Assembly: GCA_029238935.1 (NCBI GenBank)
Contig: JAQZBN010000005.1
Coordinates: 1-64,000 of the forward strand
Length of the DNA stretch: 64,000 bases
Direction of reading: 5' to 3'
DNA from: Herbinix sp.
GTDB taxonomy: Bacteria > Bacillota > Clostridia > Lachnospirales > Lachnospiraceae
This document shows positions 51,826 to 61,614 of the stretch, piece after piece; within the stretch, counting starts at the first letter, position 1, and each line of letters opens with the position of its first letter. Made by a program: the position numbers and the translations under genes. The notes below the pieces were generated by a model. That model was not told the origin of the DNA. It saw only the letters and a program-made list of their open reading frames with translations, and did no database searches.

Positions 51826-52638
51826 TTATGAATAATTTTCTATGTTTACATCCTTTGTCTCTAAGACTTCACAAGGTAAGATGGTATTGGCGAAACGCTT
51901 AAATTTCTCAGCCCCATCACTGACGTAAAATCTATGATCCAAACTTAATGTGTTGTCATTTTCCAGTCCTTTTTCTAATAATACTTCCTTTAAACTCTTG
52001 GCCGTTTCATAGGCAGGATTCACCAGCTCTACATTATCACCAACAATTTTACGAATTGTTTTTCTGATTAATGGATAGTGTGTACATCCAAGTACTAAAG
52101 TATCGATATCCTGCTCTAATAAATCCGCTATGTATCTTCTCGCCATCTCAAAGGTAATTGGGTCATCAATGAGTCCCTCTTCTACCAATGGTACAAAAAG
52201 AGGACATGCTTTTCCGAATACTTTTACCTGAGGATTTGTCTTACTTAAAAATTCGTTATATATACCACTTTGTATGGTACCTTCGGTACCGATTACTCCA
52301 ATATAACCATTCTTTGTTGTTTCTGCTGCAACTTTTGCCCCCGGCTTGACTACTCCGATGATTGGAATATCTATCTCCGCTTTCACTGTCTCTAACGCAA
52401 AGGCACTGGCAGTATTGCATGCAATGACAATGGCTTTTACTCCTTTTGTCATAAGAAAACGAACTATTTGCCTTGTGTATTTTATAATGGTCTCCTTAGA
52501 TTTACTTCCGTAAGGAAGTCTCGCAGTATCACCAAAATATACGATTGTCTCACCCGGTATCTGGCGCATAATCTCTTTTACTACCGTTAAACCGCCAACA
52601 CCCGAATCAAACACTCCTATCGGTGCTTTACTTGACAT
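51826..52638 (-). CDS. murI: Glutamate racemase
   Basis: A 270-residue enzyme from ATG 52638, selected because AGGAGG lies 9 bases upstream; the frame is open for 31 more codons but without a site. The N-terminal IGVFDSGVGGLTVVKEI, YFGDTARLPYGSKS and VIACNTASAFALE (first catalytic Cys) and the later VLGCTHYPLI (second catalytic Cys) are diagnostic. It makes D-glutamate for peptidoglycan. It is first in a two-gene unit with DUF1934. Confidence 0.95.
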   Translation of the reverse strand: MSSKAPIGVFDSGVGGLTVVKEIMRQIPGETIVYFGDTARLPYGSKSKETIIKYTRQIVRFLMTKGVKAIVIACNTASAFALETVKAEIDIPIIGVVKPGAKVAAETTKNGYIGVIGTEGTIQSGIYNEFLSKTNPQVKVFGKACPLFVPLVEEGLIDDPITFEMARRYIADLLEQDIDTLVLGCTHYPLIRKTIRKIVGDNVELVNPAYETAKSLKEVLLEKGLENDNTLSLDHRFYVSDGAEKFKRFANTILPCEVLETKDVNIENYS

Positions 52639-52975
52639 AAGCTTTGCCTCCTGCTGCCATTTACTTCTTCCTGGCCCGTTCATAATAATGGAACGCTTCA
52701 TTATTGTACTATTATTTGAATCCAAGTTCAAGTATTTTCTCCTTACTTACGAAATACCAGTTCCAGGTAACTATTCCCAACAGCATAGTTTTCTTTTGAA
52801 ATATCAGAATCAATTCCATATTTTGGTATAAATATCCATATGCTAGGTAATACTATCAGTTAATAGAAATGTACCGGAACTGTTACCATATATATTATGG
52901 CTTTTTCTATCCTAGGGTACATATTTAAAATAAAATAAATATACATATTCCTGTTTTTACAGGAGAGGAGGCATC

Positions 52976-53695
52976 ATGAGATTTATTAAGTTTCTGCAGG
53001 TATTACCTTTCGTACTGATTCATAAGTGGCAGTTCTTCACCTTACCATTAAAGAAGAAAAAAGAAACTCTTCGTTATCTATCCCTGATTGTTTTAATGAT
53101 TCTTACTATTTCAGTTAGCCTAGCACTTCGTTCTAGAGCAGCTGAAGCTTTACCTCTTCAAGAGGGTATTGCAAAAGAAGTTATTCGATTTCATGTGATC
53201 GCTAACAGCGACAGTAACGAGGATCAGGCTTTAAAGCTTAAAGTAAAGGAAGCACTCACTGGAATGCTTTCTCCTGTATTAAATCAGACAAAGGACATTA
53301 ATGAGGCTAGAAATGTAATTAAGGACCAGCTAGATACGATAGAAAATTTGGCTGAGGCAACCATCTACGACAATGGATATTCTTATCCTGTGACCGTCAC
53401 TTTGGAAAATTGCTATTTTCCGATCAAGGTATATGGTGACTATACATTTCCTTCCGGTACTTATGAAGCTCTCCGTGTTAAGATTGGCGCTGCAGAAGGT
53501 CAAAACTGGTGGTGTGTTATGTTTCCTCCCCTATGCTTTGTTGACGAGACCTATAGTATCGTTTCTGAAGAATCAGATCAGCAATTAAAGCACATACTCA
53601 CAGAAGATGAATACGAATCCTTAAAGGGTCAGAAGGTTCCTGTAAAAATAAAATTTAAAATATTTGATTATTTTAAAAGCCTATGGAATAAATAA
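52976..53695 (+). CDS. spoIIR: Stage II sporulation protein R
   Basis: A 239-residue protein with one hydrophobic segment near residues 33-50 (YLSLIVLMILTISVSLALRS) acting as signal or anchor. The conserved domain begins AKEVIRFHVIANSDSNEDQALKLKVKEAL and continues with NWWCVMFPPLCFVDE. SpoIIR is made in the forespore and activates SpoIIGA to process pro-sigma-E in the mother cell. The gene shows that this organism has an engulfment-type sporulation pathway. ATG 52976 follows GAGAGGAGG. In other species it is read by sigma-F; I could not identify that promoter with confidence. Confidence 0.92.
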   Translation: MRFIKFLQVLPFVLIHKWQFFTLPLKKKKETLRYLSLIVLMILTISVSLALRSRAAEALPLQEGIAKEVIRFHVIANSDSNEDQALKLKVKEALTGMLSPVLNQTKDINEARNVIKDQLDTIENLAEATIYDNGYSYPVTVTLENCYFPIKVYGDYTFPSGTYEALRVKIGAAEGQNWWCVMFPPLCFVDETYSIVSEESDQQLKHILTEDEYESLKGQKVPVKIKFKIFDYFKSLWNK

Positions 53696-53831
53696 TGTCT
53701 CTAAGATAATCGCATCCTAGGTGACCTCTAAGCCTAGAATGATTGTATTGCCCCTTATTCTATGATAGAATACGAGTATTAGAATACAATGTATAATTTT
53801 TTTGTAGATCGAACAAAGGAGTATCTGATCA

Positions 53832-54704
53832 ATGAATACAATTACGATGAATGCCTATGCAAAAATCAACTTAGGTCTTGATGTTGTCCGAAAAAGAGAA
53901 GACGGTTACCATGATGTTTGTATGATCATGCAGAGCCTGGATCTTCATGATACTGTTATTATAACCAAATCACCAACTCCTAGGATCCAGGTTAAGACAA
54001 ATCTTCATTTTCTTCCAACGGATCAAGGGAATTTAGTTTATCGGGCTGCAAGGTTATTTCTTGAAACATTTTCGCTCACCGAAGGAGTTGATATCGTTTT
54101 AGAGAAACGAATACCGGTTGCTGCAGGACTTGCCGGTGGTAGTTCTGATGCTGCTGCTACCCTAAAGGGACTAAATGAACTTTTCCAAACCAGACAAACC
54201 AAGGAAGAACTTCAAAAACTCGGGGTAAAACTTGGTGCTGATATCCCCTATTGCATTCAATTAGGGACCGCTCTCTCGGAAGGGATCGGCGAAGTCCTTA
54301 CTCCTGTTAAACCAATGCCAAACTGTAGTATTCTTCTTGTAAAACCGAACTTTAGCGTATCCACCAAATATGTCTATGAAAATTTACAGTTAAACAACGG
54401 CGTTATCCATCCAGATATTCATAAAATGTTGTATGCCTTGGATGAGCAGGATCTTAGTCTATTAACAACCTCTATGGATAACATTCTTGAAACCGTTACT
54501 GCAAAGGAATATCCATTAATCGAAAAGATTAAACAGAAGATGAAAGGACAAGGTGCTTTAACTGCTCTGATGAGCGGCAGCGGACCTACTATCTTCGGGA
54601 TCTATGACAAAGAAGAAACTGCTCGCAATGCATATACCTTTTTTAAGAATAGAGATAAGAATTATGAGATCTATCTCACGAAACCTTATTGGCCGGAGGG
54701 GTAA
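53832..54704 (+). CDS. ispE: 4-diphosphocytidyl-2-C-methyl-D-erythritol kinase
   Basis: A 290-residue GHMP-family kinase of the non-mevalonate isoprenoid pathway. MNAYAKINLGLDVVRKREDGYHDV, the phosphate-binding loop VAAGLAGGSSDAAATLKGLN (near residues 97-116) and GALTALMSGSGPTIFG near the C-terminus are family signatures. It phosphorylates CDP-methylerythritol using ATP in the cytoplasm. The start follows AAAGGAG. The stop codon lies 4 bases before the MFS gene start, and GGAGGGG at the end of ispE serves as that gene's ribosome binding site. Confidence 0.95.
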   Translation: MNTITMNAYAKINLGLDVVRKREDGYHDVCMIMQSLDLHDTVIITKSPTPRIQVKTNLHFLPTDQGNLVYRAARLFLETFSLTEGVDIVLEKRIPVAAGLAGGSSDAAATLKGLNELFQTRQTKEELQKLGVKLGADIPYCIQLGTALSEGIGEVLTPVKPMPNCSILLVKPNFSVSTKYVYENLQLNNGVIHPDIHKMLYALDEQDLSLLTTSMDNILETVTAKEYPLIEKIKQKMKGQGALTALMSGSGPTIFGIYDKEETARNAYTFFKNRDKNYEIYLTKPYWPEG

Positions 54705-54708
54705 TGCT

Positions 54709-55950
54709 ATGAGTAAGAGGACTTATACTTATAAAAATACTACCTTATCCTGTTACCGTGGATATATCACCCAAGCCATTATCAATAATTTGGCACCATT
54801 ATTATTTGTTATATTTCAAAATTCCTATGAAATCAGTTATAACAAGCTGGGACAGTTAGTATTGCTTAATTTCGGAACGCAATTACTAACGGATCTTTGG
54901 GCAACCAAATATGCAGATCGGTTTGGATATCGAACGTGTATCATAGCTGCTCATATCTTCAGTGCACTTGGCTTGCTTTCCCTTGGTCTTCTGCCCCTTG
55001 TAATGCCATCTCCTTACGTTGGTCTTATGATCTCTATCATCATATACGGAATTGGTGGGGGACTTCTTGAAGTACTGGTAAGTCCCATTGTAGAGGCTCT
55101 TCCCAATGAGAACAAGGAAGCGTCCATGAGCTTGTTACACTCCTTCTATTGCTGGGGACAAATGTCGGTCGTACTAGTGAGTACACTGCTCCTCTCCATC
55201 ATTGGAACCGACCTATGGTACATACTCCCTTTGCTGTGGTCTATCTTTCCGTTGTATAATATGGTTCAATTTTTCCATGTTCCTATCCTACCACTGGTGA
55301 AAGAGGGGAAAGAAATGGGGTTAGTACAATTATTACGATCTCCGCTTATTTATCTTGCCATGCTACTAATGATCTGTGCCGGTGCCAGTGAATTAACCAT
55401 GTCCCAATGGTCTTCCATGTTTGCTGAAAAGGGACTTATGCTACCAAAGCTATACGGTGATTTGCTCGGTCCTTGCCTCTTTGCTATCTTCATGGCGATA
55501 GGAAGAACTATATACGGCTTTTTCGGGGATCGCATTCCGATTAAGATATGCCTTATGGGTAGCAGTATCCTGTGTGTCCTAACTTATCTTGTTACGGTAT
55601 TTAGCAGTCAACCCATCTTTGCTTTATTATCCTGTAGTTTGACGGGTTTTGCCATCAGTCTGATGTGGCCCGGTACCTTTAGTTTAGCCTCTGCTGCTTT
55701 TCCCCGGGGAGGAACCTTGCTATTTGGTATTCTTGCAATCTGCGGTGATATCGGGTGTTCCTTAGGTCCTTGGCTTGCCGGATTGGTTTCTGACCGGGTA
55801 CAGAATGGCGGTAAAAGCTTATCCGTCTGGGTAAATCAAGGACTGGATTTGGAGCAGATCGGTTTACGTTCCGGTTTACTTATTGCTGTAATATTTCCTG
55901 CTCTTATGTTGATCGGTCTCCTTGGATTTCGTAAAAAAGCGCGCAATTAA
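54709..55950 (+). CDS. Major facilitator superfamily transporter
   Basis: A 413-residue protein with about 12 hydrophobic segments. ATG 54709 is used because GGAGGGG lies 8 bases upstream; the frame also runs back into ispE but such starts would overlap heavily. TKYADRFGYRTC between helices 2 and 3 is the MFS loop motif (G/D-x-x-x-D-R/K-x-G-x-R), and a related GDRIPIK lies in the second half. The overall pattern suggests the sugar/FucP-like or drug-exporter branch; the substrate cannot be read. It is translationally close to ispE, but a functional link is doubtful. Confidence 0.88.
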   Translation: MSKRTYTYKNTTLSCYRGYITQAIINNLAPLLFVIFQNSYEISYNKLGQLVLLNFGTQLLTDLWATKYADRFGYRTCIIAAHIFSALGLLSLGLLPLVMPSPYVGLMISIIIYGIGGGLLEVLVSPIVEALPNENKEASMSLLHSFYCWGQMSVVLVSTLLLSIIGTDLWYILPLLWSIFPLYNMVQFFHVPILPLVKEGKEMGLVQLLRSPLIYLAMLLMICAGASELTMSQWSSMFAEKGLMLPKLYGDLLGPCLFAIFMAIGRTIYGFFGDRIPIKICLMGSSILCVLTYLVTVFSSQPIFALLSCSLTGFAISLMWPGTFSLASAAFPRGGTLLFGILAICGDIGCSLGPWLAGLVSDRVQNGGKSLSVWVNQGLDLEQIGLRSGLLIAVIFPALMLIGLLGFRKKARN

Positions 55951-55963
55951 TAGAAGCTAATAT

Positions 55964-56012
55964 ATCCTTTCGTACTATATAAAGCAAAGTGCGGAAGGAT
56001 TTTCTTTCTCCT
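55964..56012 (+). terminator. Terminator after the MFS gene
   Basis: ATCCTTTCGTAC pairs with GTGCGGAAGGAT (two G-U pairs), followed by TTTCTTTC. The stretch 55951-56436 (486 bases) otherwise shows only a nested hairpin (ATTCCGA/TCGGAAT around TTCTATAGAA, about 56146-56177) and the UvrA-like gene's upstream region; I see no gene. Confidence 0.7.
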
Positions 56013-56436
56013 TAATTACACACTGATAGGAGACCGTATTCTTTTCATTTTGCAGTCGATTGATCTAATCTATGTTCTTAGCATAATTCTGTCTGCTAAT
56101 GTCTTATCTTATCACCATTCTTATAACAAATGATTTTATTCTTTTATATTCCGATTGATTCTATAGAACTCTTCGGAATAGCCATACTGCAAATAAGATA
56201 GCTTAATAACAAACATTACACTATAGTTCTAAGGTTCCGAATCATAATACTCTTAATAATCAGTAATTATCTATAAAAAGTTTAGCAGTTGCACACATGT
56301 TATATAATAAAGATAGTAATCGATGAGATTAGTTATATATAAGGATTTTTAGATCTTCATTATGAATTTATATCAGAACTTCTTATACATAACTCTTTTC
56401 AGTCTTTTGATAAGATGATCAGAGAGGAGTGCTATA

Positions 56437-58917
56437 ATGTCTCATATTATCGTAACCGGTGCCAGAGAAGGAAACTTAAAGAATCTATCTGTTCAGATCC
56501 CTCGAAACAAACTCGTTGTGTTAACGGGGTTATCGGGATCAGGAAAAACAACTTTAGCTGTGGATGTTATATTTCAAGAATGTCAGAGACAATATCTAGA
56601 GGCCATGGGGTTACAAGGGATTAATAAACCCAACATTGACTCCATTCGAAACGTGTCTCCGGCCATCCTGATAACGCAAGCCGATGCAAATAAAAATCCC
56701 CGTTCCACCGTTGGTACAGTGACCAATATCTATACCGACCTCCGAATGGTCTTTGAGAAGTTAAGTATTCGGACTTGCCCAGGCTGCCATGAAGTCATCT
56801 GTGCAGCGGACTGCAAAGAAGAAGTGGAAAAATCAGATGGTGATTTTAAAGTTTATATGTATTGCAACCATTGTAATACCAGAATAGAAAAACTAACCCG
56901 TACCCATTTCTCTCATAATACCAGAGAAGGAGCTTGTAAAACTTGTGAAGGATTGGGCAAAGTTTTGACTATCAATAAAGAACATACCATCCATGAAGAT
57001 CTTTCACCAGAAGATGGTGCTGTTGATTATTGGGAACAAAAATACAAAGAATATCAGATTTCCTCGTTGTATAGTGCATTCAATCACTATGGCATATCAA
57101 TTACAGCGAATACTCCCATAAAGGATTTTAGTGATCTCCAGAAATCCATTCTCTATCACGGAATAGAAAATGATGAAATAAAGAAAGCATTTCCAGGGAA
57201 ACAGCCTCCGAAGACGGTTGTGACCGGTAAGTTTGAAGGTGTTTTTCCAACCCTGTGGAGACGAATGTCCGATAAGGGCGGTGATGCGAAGCAAATAAAC
57301 CAGTATTTTGATTATCATACCTGCCCCGACTGTAAAGGGGAGCGGCTTAACGAGTTAAGTCGAGGTGTTACAGTAGAACACACCCGACTGCCCGAGCTTT
57401 CTACACTATCCTTGGAAGAACTATATGAATGGATTCAAACAATAAGCTCTTCTACCGGTGCTACTCATAGAAGACTTGTAGAAGTCTATCTATTAGACCT
57501 TGGGACAAAAATACAAAGGCTGATCAAAGTTGGTCTAGGGTATCTCTCCCTAGACCGCCAAACGATAACTTTATCCGGAGGAGAGCTGCAAAGATTGAAA
57601 TTAGCCGCAACTTTAGATTCCGATTTAACCGGAGTAATATATATCATGGACGAACCAACGGTTGGTCTACATCCCAAAGATACGCAAGGTATGATTGCTA
57701 TCTTAAAAAAACTAAGGGATTTAGGTAATACTGTCATTGTAATTGAACATGACCCGGACATCATGCAGGAAGCGGATTATATTATTGATATCGGACCCGG
57801 TTCGGGAAAGCATGGCGGAAATATCCTAGGGGTAGGAACCTTAGGGGAGATCATGGAACAGGAAGCTTCGATTACCGGAATCTATCTAAGGAGAAAGCAG
57901 GCTGATAAAAAAGTCTTCCGAGCAGGAAATGGCAATACCATAACGATTTCAAGCGCTATATTGAATAATCTTAAAAATATTAATGTCACTTTCCCGGTTG
58001 GCTGCCTGATCGCTATAACTGGCGTCTCCGGTTCCGGGAAATCCACCTTGGTATTTGATCTACTGGCAGATGGAGCCCGTACTATCCAAGGCACCCAGAA
58101 CAAAGTAAGCGGGACAGATCAATTTGACCAAATCGTCAAGATTGAACAGTCTGCAATTACCAAGATGAAGCGTTCCAATGTAGCAACCTATTCCGAGGTG
58201 TATTCGGAAATCCGTAAAATCTTTGGAAAGCTTCCGGAAGCGAAACAAAAAGGGTTATCCGATAAGTATTTTTCATTTAATACTCCGGGTGGCCGCTGTG
58301 AGAATTGTGAGGGACTTGGATATATCAGCAGTAATATGCTATTCTTTAAAAATGCAGATGTAGTCTGTCCCGTTTGTAATGGAAATCAATTTATCGAGGA
58401 TGTCATTTCCGTAACATATAATGGTTATTCCATTAAAGATATCCTTAAGTTGTCCGTGGAAGAAGCGTTAGAACTCTTTCAAAAGAATTCAAAAATCATG
58501 AGAATCTTAAGCTTATTGGAAGAGGTAGGCTTAGGTTATCTAGAGCTAGGTCAGACCTTAACAACCCTATCCGGTGGTGAAGGTCAGCGGTTAAAACTGG
58601 CAAAAGAATTGATAAGTAATACCGGCCAGCGCAGCTTATATCTTATGGACGAACCCACAACCGGTTTACATCCGGTGGATGTAGAACACTTTCTGCTTCT
58701 GCTAAACCGTATGGTAGACTCCGGAAATACTGTTATTATCGTAGAACACAATCAGCAGGTGATCAAAGCTTCCGATTGGATCATTGATCTTGGTCCTGAA
58801 GGCGGTAAAAATGGTGGTGAAGTAATGTTTACCGGAACGCCCTTGGAGATGATAATGCACGGAGAAACTGCAACGGCAGAATGCTTACGAAGATTCCTTC
58901 CCAGACAACTGTGCTGA
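56437..58917 (+). CDS. UvrA paralogue (short, UvrA2-like) ATPase
   Basis: An 826-residue protein with two ABC ATPase modules. The first has GLSGSGKTTLAV (near residue 34), zinc-binding CPGC and CNHC / CKTCEGLG pairs, LSGGELQRLKLA and MDEPTVGLHP. The second has GVSGSGKSTLVF (near 530), CENCEGLG...CPVCNGN, LSGGEGQRLKLA and MDEPTTGLHP. Classical UvrA is about 940 residues; this one is over 100 shorter, as in UvrA2/DrrC-like paralogues linked to DNA-damaging drug tolerance rather than core excision repair. No uvrB gene adjoins. It seems to be monocistronic with an upstream region of nearly 490 bases. Confidence 0.88.
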   Translation: MSHIIVTGAREGNLKNLSVQIPRNKLVVLTGLSGSGKTTLAVDVIFQECQRQYLEAMGLQGINKPNIDSIRNVSPAILITQADANKNPRSTVGTVTNIYTDLRMVFEKLSIRTCPGCHEVICAADCKEEVEKSDGDFKVYMYCNHCNTRIEKLTRTHFSHNTREGACKTCEGLGKVLTINKEHTIHEDLSPEDGAVDYWEQKYKEYQISSLYSAFNHYGISITANTPIKDFSDLQKSILYHGIENDEIKKAFPGKQPPKTVVTGKFEGVFPTLWRRMSDKGGDAKQINQYFDYHTCPDCKGERLNELSRGVTVEHTRLPELSTLSLEELYEWIQTISSSTGATHRRLVEVYLLDLGTKIQRLIKVGLGYLSLDRQTITLSGGELQRLKLAATLDSDLTGVIYIMDEPTVGLHPKDTQGMIAILKKLRDLGNTVIVIEHDPDIMQEADYIIDIGPGSGKHGGNILGVGTLGEIMEQEASITGIYLRRKQADKKVFRAGNGNTITISSAILNNLKNINVTFPVGCLIAITGVSGSGKSTLVFDLLADGARTIQGTQNKVSGTDQFDQIVKIEQSAITKMKRSNVATYSEVYSEIRKIFGKLPEAKQKGLSDKYFSFNTPGGRCENCEGLGYISSNMLFFKNADVVCPVCNGNQFIEDVISVTYNGYSIKDILKLSVEEALELFQKNSKIMRILSLLEEVGLGYLELGQTLTTLSGGEGQRLKLAKELISNTGQRSLYLMDEPTTGLHPVDVEHFLLLLNRMVDSGNTVIIVEHNQQVIKASDWIIDLGPEGGKNGGEVMFTGTPLEMIMHGETATAECLRRFLPRQLC

Positions 58918-58939
58918 TATCACAAAATACTATAATTAA

Positions 58940-58995
58940 AAAACAGAAAGAGCATAGCAACTTTTTATTACAGTCACTATGTACTTTCTGTTTTT
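58940..58995. terminator. Bidirectional terminator
   Basis: AAACAGAAAG and CTTTCTGTTT enclose a CATAG/CTATG inner stem, with A- and T-runs on both sides, between convergent genes. Confidence 0.78.
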
Positions 58996-59067
58996 CTATT
59001 TAATATTTATGTTTTATTTAATCCTATATAACTTATAATTTAGTTCACATAAATATAAGCTATCTTT

Positions 59068-59703
59068 CTACTGATTATCGCTTTGTATCGAATCTCTCCA
59101 CTCTTCCAGCTTCTTAATTGATGCATCCAACGTGTCCTTGCTGATTTGGGGAAGATCTGCACCCCAGGATTTTGTTGCTTCTTTAAAGCCTTTTTTGACA
59201 GCATCAATCATCTCATCTGCTTTGCTGGGATCATTCCCTGTCAGAGCCATTGCAAAGGAAACGATCCGATCGGAGGTTTGTTTAACACCCCAATAGCCAT
59301 CTTCTGCGATGTCCTTTTGAGCTTGTGCTCTTGTCTCCTCATCAACCTCTACTTTGCCTTCCCGAAGTAAAGAATAGATATCATCGGAATTAGATAATGT
59401 GTGACCTTGCTTAAGCAAAAGCTTCTCCACCAAATCTCTCAGCTGACTCGTTCTCTTCTCTGCATCAGCTTTTAACTTTTCCATGGTGGCAGTATCTCTT
59501 TGGTGTACCTTTTTGGTAGGCTCTGCACTTCTTTCATAGACTGCCGCAGGATTTTGTGTTACTGCCTCCTGACTCTGTGCTGCCTCATTCTGATTATCCT
59601 GATGTTTTAATTGTCCAAGATGCTTTCCTTGGTTTGTCTTATCACCTTTTACACCGTTGTTTTGATAAGATGGTACTGCATTCGTAACTCCATTTACGCC
59701 CAT
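59068..59703 (-). CDS. Conserved protein with disordered N-terminus, function unknown
   Basis: A 211-residue protein. Residues 1-75 are Gln/Asn-rich and likely disordered. Residues about 80-205 are helical (EKLKADAEKRTSQLRDLVEKLLLKQG, EDGYWGVKQTSDRIVSFAMALTGNDPSKADEMIDAVKKGFKEATKSWG). I recall the 'GYWGVKQTSDRI...' segment as a recurring feature of clostridial hypotheticals, but no function is known to me. No membrane segment or catalytic motif is visible. ATG 59703 has AGGAGG 7 bases upstream, but that site lies inside a perfect 9-bp inverted repeat (59708-59733), so translation may be regulated. Confidence 0.75.
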   Translation of the reverse strand: MGVNGVTNAVPSYQNNGVKGDKTNQGKHLGQLKHQDNQNEAAQSQEAVTQNPAAVYERSAEPTKKVHQRDTATMEKLKADAEKRTSQLRDLVEKLLLKQGHTLSNSDDIYSLLREGKVEVDEETRAQAQKDIAEDGYWGVKQTSDRIVSFAMALTGNDPSKADEMIDAVKKGFKEATKSWGADLPQISKDTLDASIKKLEEWRDSIQSDNQ

Positions 59704-59707
59704 TTCT

Positions 59708-59743
59708 AATCCTCCTTGATTTGTAGGAGGATTTCTCCTCCCC
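59708..59743 (-). promoter_or_regulatory. Possible ribosome-binding-site switch
   Basis: In the minus-strand mRNA, AATCCTCCT (59733-59725) pairs with AGGAGGATT (59716-59708), burying the ribosome binding site of the 211-aa gene. An upstream GGAGGA (59741-59736) can instead pair with TCCTCC across a GAAA tetraloop, freeing the site. Three segments with mutually exclusive pairing suggest temperature- or ligand-controlled translation; this is inference from sequence. Confidence 0.55.
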
Positions 59744-59779
59744 TGCTACATACAACTTGTCTTATGTTTTGATACGAAA

Positions 59780-59869
59780 AGGAGGTGTTGTAAAACAGCT
59801 TTTCTAAAAGCAGACCAAAGTAAATTACTTTCGTCATACTTCACAAACTATCTGTTTACAACACCTCCT
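59780..59869 (-). repeat. 18-bp inverted repeat with long loop
   Basis: AGGAGGTGTTGTAAAACAG (59780-59798) and CTGTTTACAACACCTCCT (59852-59869) are complementary apart from one bulged base, around a 53-base loop. On the minus strand the stem is followed by TTTTCG, so it may end the DUF3794-LysM transcript. It lies between that gene and the 211-aa gene. Confidence 0.6.
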
Positions 59870-59945
59870 AGTTTGTATAACATATTTCGGAGGTTTTACG
59901 TATTTTCTTAATAGTATTACTTACGGTATTACAAATTTTACCCAA

Positions 59946-61514
59946 TTAAAGAATTGCATCTACTTTCTTCATTATGATAAGTTTATCGCCTTCTTTGATC
60001 TTATCATCTTCTAACTCATTTATACTTTTAATCGTATCTACCGTAGTATAATATCTTTTTGCAATTTTCCATAAGGTATCCGCAGGTTTTACTACATAAC
60101 CGATAATACCCGGCATTGCTTGCAGCTTCTCAAGATCCAGATCACCCACTTCAACATCTGTTATAATATTTTCAGTGATTTTATCGAACACAATGGTATT
60201 CATACTCATCGTAGCTTTGACTTCGATTTCTTCACTATCAAGCATCATAACACTGAGTTGATCGATATTTGGCTTCACATCAAAAGTGCTATCCGGCTTC
60301 ATGCCCTTTACTTCAATTGTCTGTGTAAACGGAATAATACCTTTGATTGCATTTAACGGAATGGAATCATCCTCAGAAATGTAGAGGATATTAGCTTCGA
60401 TTACACCTTCTACTAAAAGTTCTGTACCATTTGGTATTATATCATCGATTTTTATATTTCCGTTCGCATGGCAGATTTGAAGAATTCTTGGTTGATTATC
60501 CATAACATGAATACGATCTGCAATACGGTATTTACTGTTATTCTTGATTACAAGATTTTCATAGGTTGCCGGTTTCATAATAGGAATTATATCTTTGGAT
60601 GGGCTATATACGTCGCATAAAATTTCCGGTTCTTCAATCTCATACACCTTGATATCCATCTCAAGAATTACTTCGATATCCAGTACTCTTTCTTCTCCAT
60701 CGGCATCCGGTTTAATCTCTAAACTCTTATTTACGATACTGAAGGTGATATCTTCAATCATATCTTCGTTACATCCATTACAATCAATGGTACCGGTAAA
60801 TGGAATATCCGTTTCATAATACTCAATTGGATTCTCTTCATCAGCACTGGTATAAAGTAAGAATACCGGGAGTTCTCCTTTGATCGTAAACTTATCACTA
60901 AGAAGTCTAACCTCCACATTATTTAAACCAACTTCACTATAAAGAATTTCTGTAACATTACCTTTATTGGTCGGAAGAAGTATTTCATCCTTCACCCGAT
61001 AAGTATCTTTTTTACTGACACTCACATCGGTAATCTCTATTTTTTTATTAATATATTGAACATCCTCTGGGCCTTCTACCATAACGGCTGTTTCTTCATC
61101 ATAAGCATCTTCTATCGCTACATTTAACCGAACGATAGATTTTACGCTTAATTTTCTGGAATTAATCAATCCGGTTGATAAGTCTTCCAGATCCCATTTT
61201 ACAATAGGATCATCCGAAGCACAGGCATTTTCCATATTGATGACCTCATCAAAAGGGATTTCGCCTGAAATATTATGTACTGGTCTCTGGTCTTCATCAC
61301 TTAAATAAAGAACATGGAAGGAAAGTGCACCTTTCACTATAAGTTTACCGTTCATTGCCTTGATGTCAGTGAATTTAATATCGCCCTGCTCTTTTATTAT
61401 TCTATCAATGTCCGGTTTTACGTCAGGAACATTGAAATCATCGTCCAATGTAAGCTGCAGGCTACTCTTACATTTTAATTTATTCATGTGAATATTCTTT
61501 TTTATTAATTCCAC
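59946..61514 (-). CDS. DUF3794 (SPOCS)-LysM protein, SipL-like
   Basis: A 522-residue protein from a GTG start at 61514 with AAGGAGG upstream; starts at 61562 or 61541 have no site and would add residues unlike the family. It begins MELIKKNIHMNKLKCKSS and FNVPDVKPDIDRII, typical of DUF3794 proteins. Three DUF3794 repeats (about residues 25-150, 160-290, 310-440) are followed by a C-terminal LysM domain (GYVVKPADTLWKIAKRYYTTVDTIKSIN). SipL of Clostridioides difficile has the same layout and is needed for spore coat and cortex assembly, so a sporulation role is likely but inferred. Confidence 0.88.
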   Translation of the reverse strand: MELIKKNIHMNKLKCKSSLQLTLDDDFNVPDVKPDIDRIIKEQGDIKFTDIKAMNGKLIVKGALSFHVLYLSDEDQRPVHNISGEIPFDEVINMENACASDDPIVKWDLEDLSTGLINSRKLSVKSIVRLNVAIEDAYDEETAVMVEGPEDVQYINKKIEITDVSVSKKDTYRVKDEILLPTNKGNVTEILYSEVGLNNVEVRLLSDKFTIKGELPVFLLYTSADEENPIEYYETDIPFTGTIDCNGCNEDMIEDITFSIVNKSLEIKPDADGEERVLDIEVILEMDIKVYEIEEPEILCDVYSPSKDIIPIMKPATYENLVIKNNSKYRIADRIHVMDNQPRILQICHANGNIKIDDIIPNGTELLVEGVIEANILYISEDDSIPLNAIKGIIPFTQTIEVKGMKPDSTFDVKPNIDQLSVMMLDSEEIEVKATMSMNTIVFDKITENIITDVEVGDLDLEKLQAMPGIIGYVVKPADTLWKIAKRYYTTVDTIKSINELEDDKIKEGDKLIIMKKVDAIL

Positions 61515-61614
61515 AAAAAATCCCTCCTTGTATTTGGACATACGATGGAATGCCTCTGTCATATCATATTCGACGGAGTTTGGATTTATGAATTGATTAT
61601 TTTAGAAAAATAAA

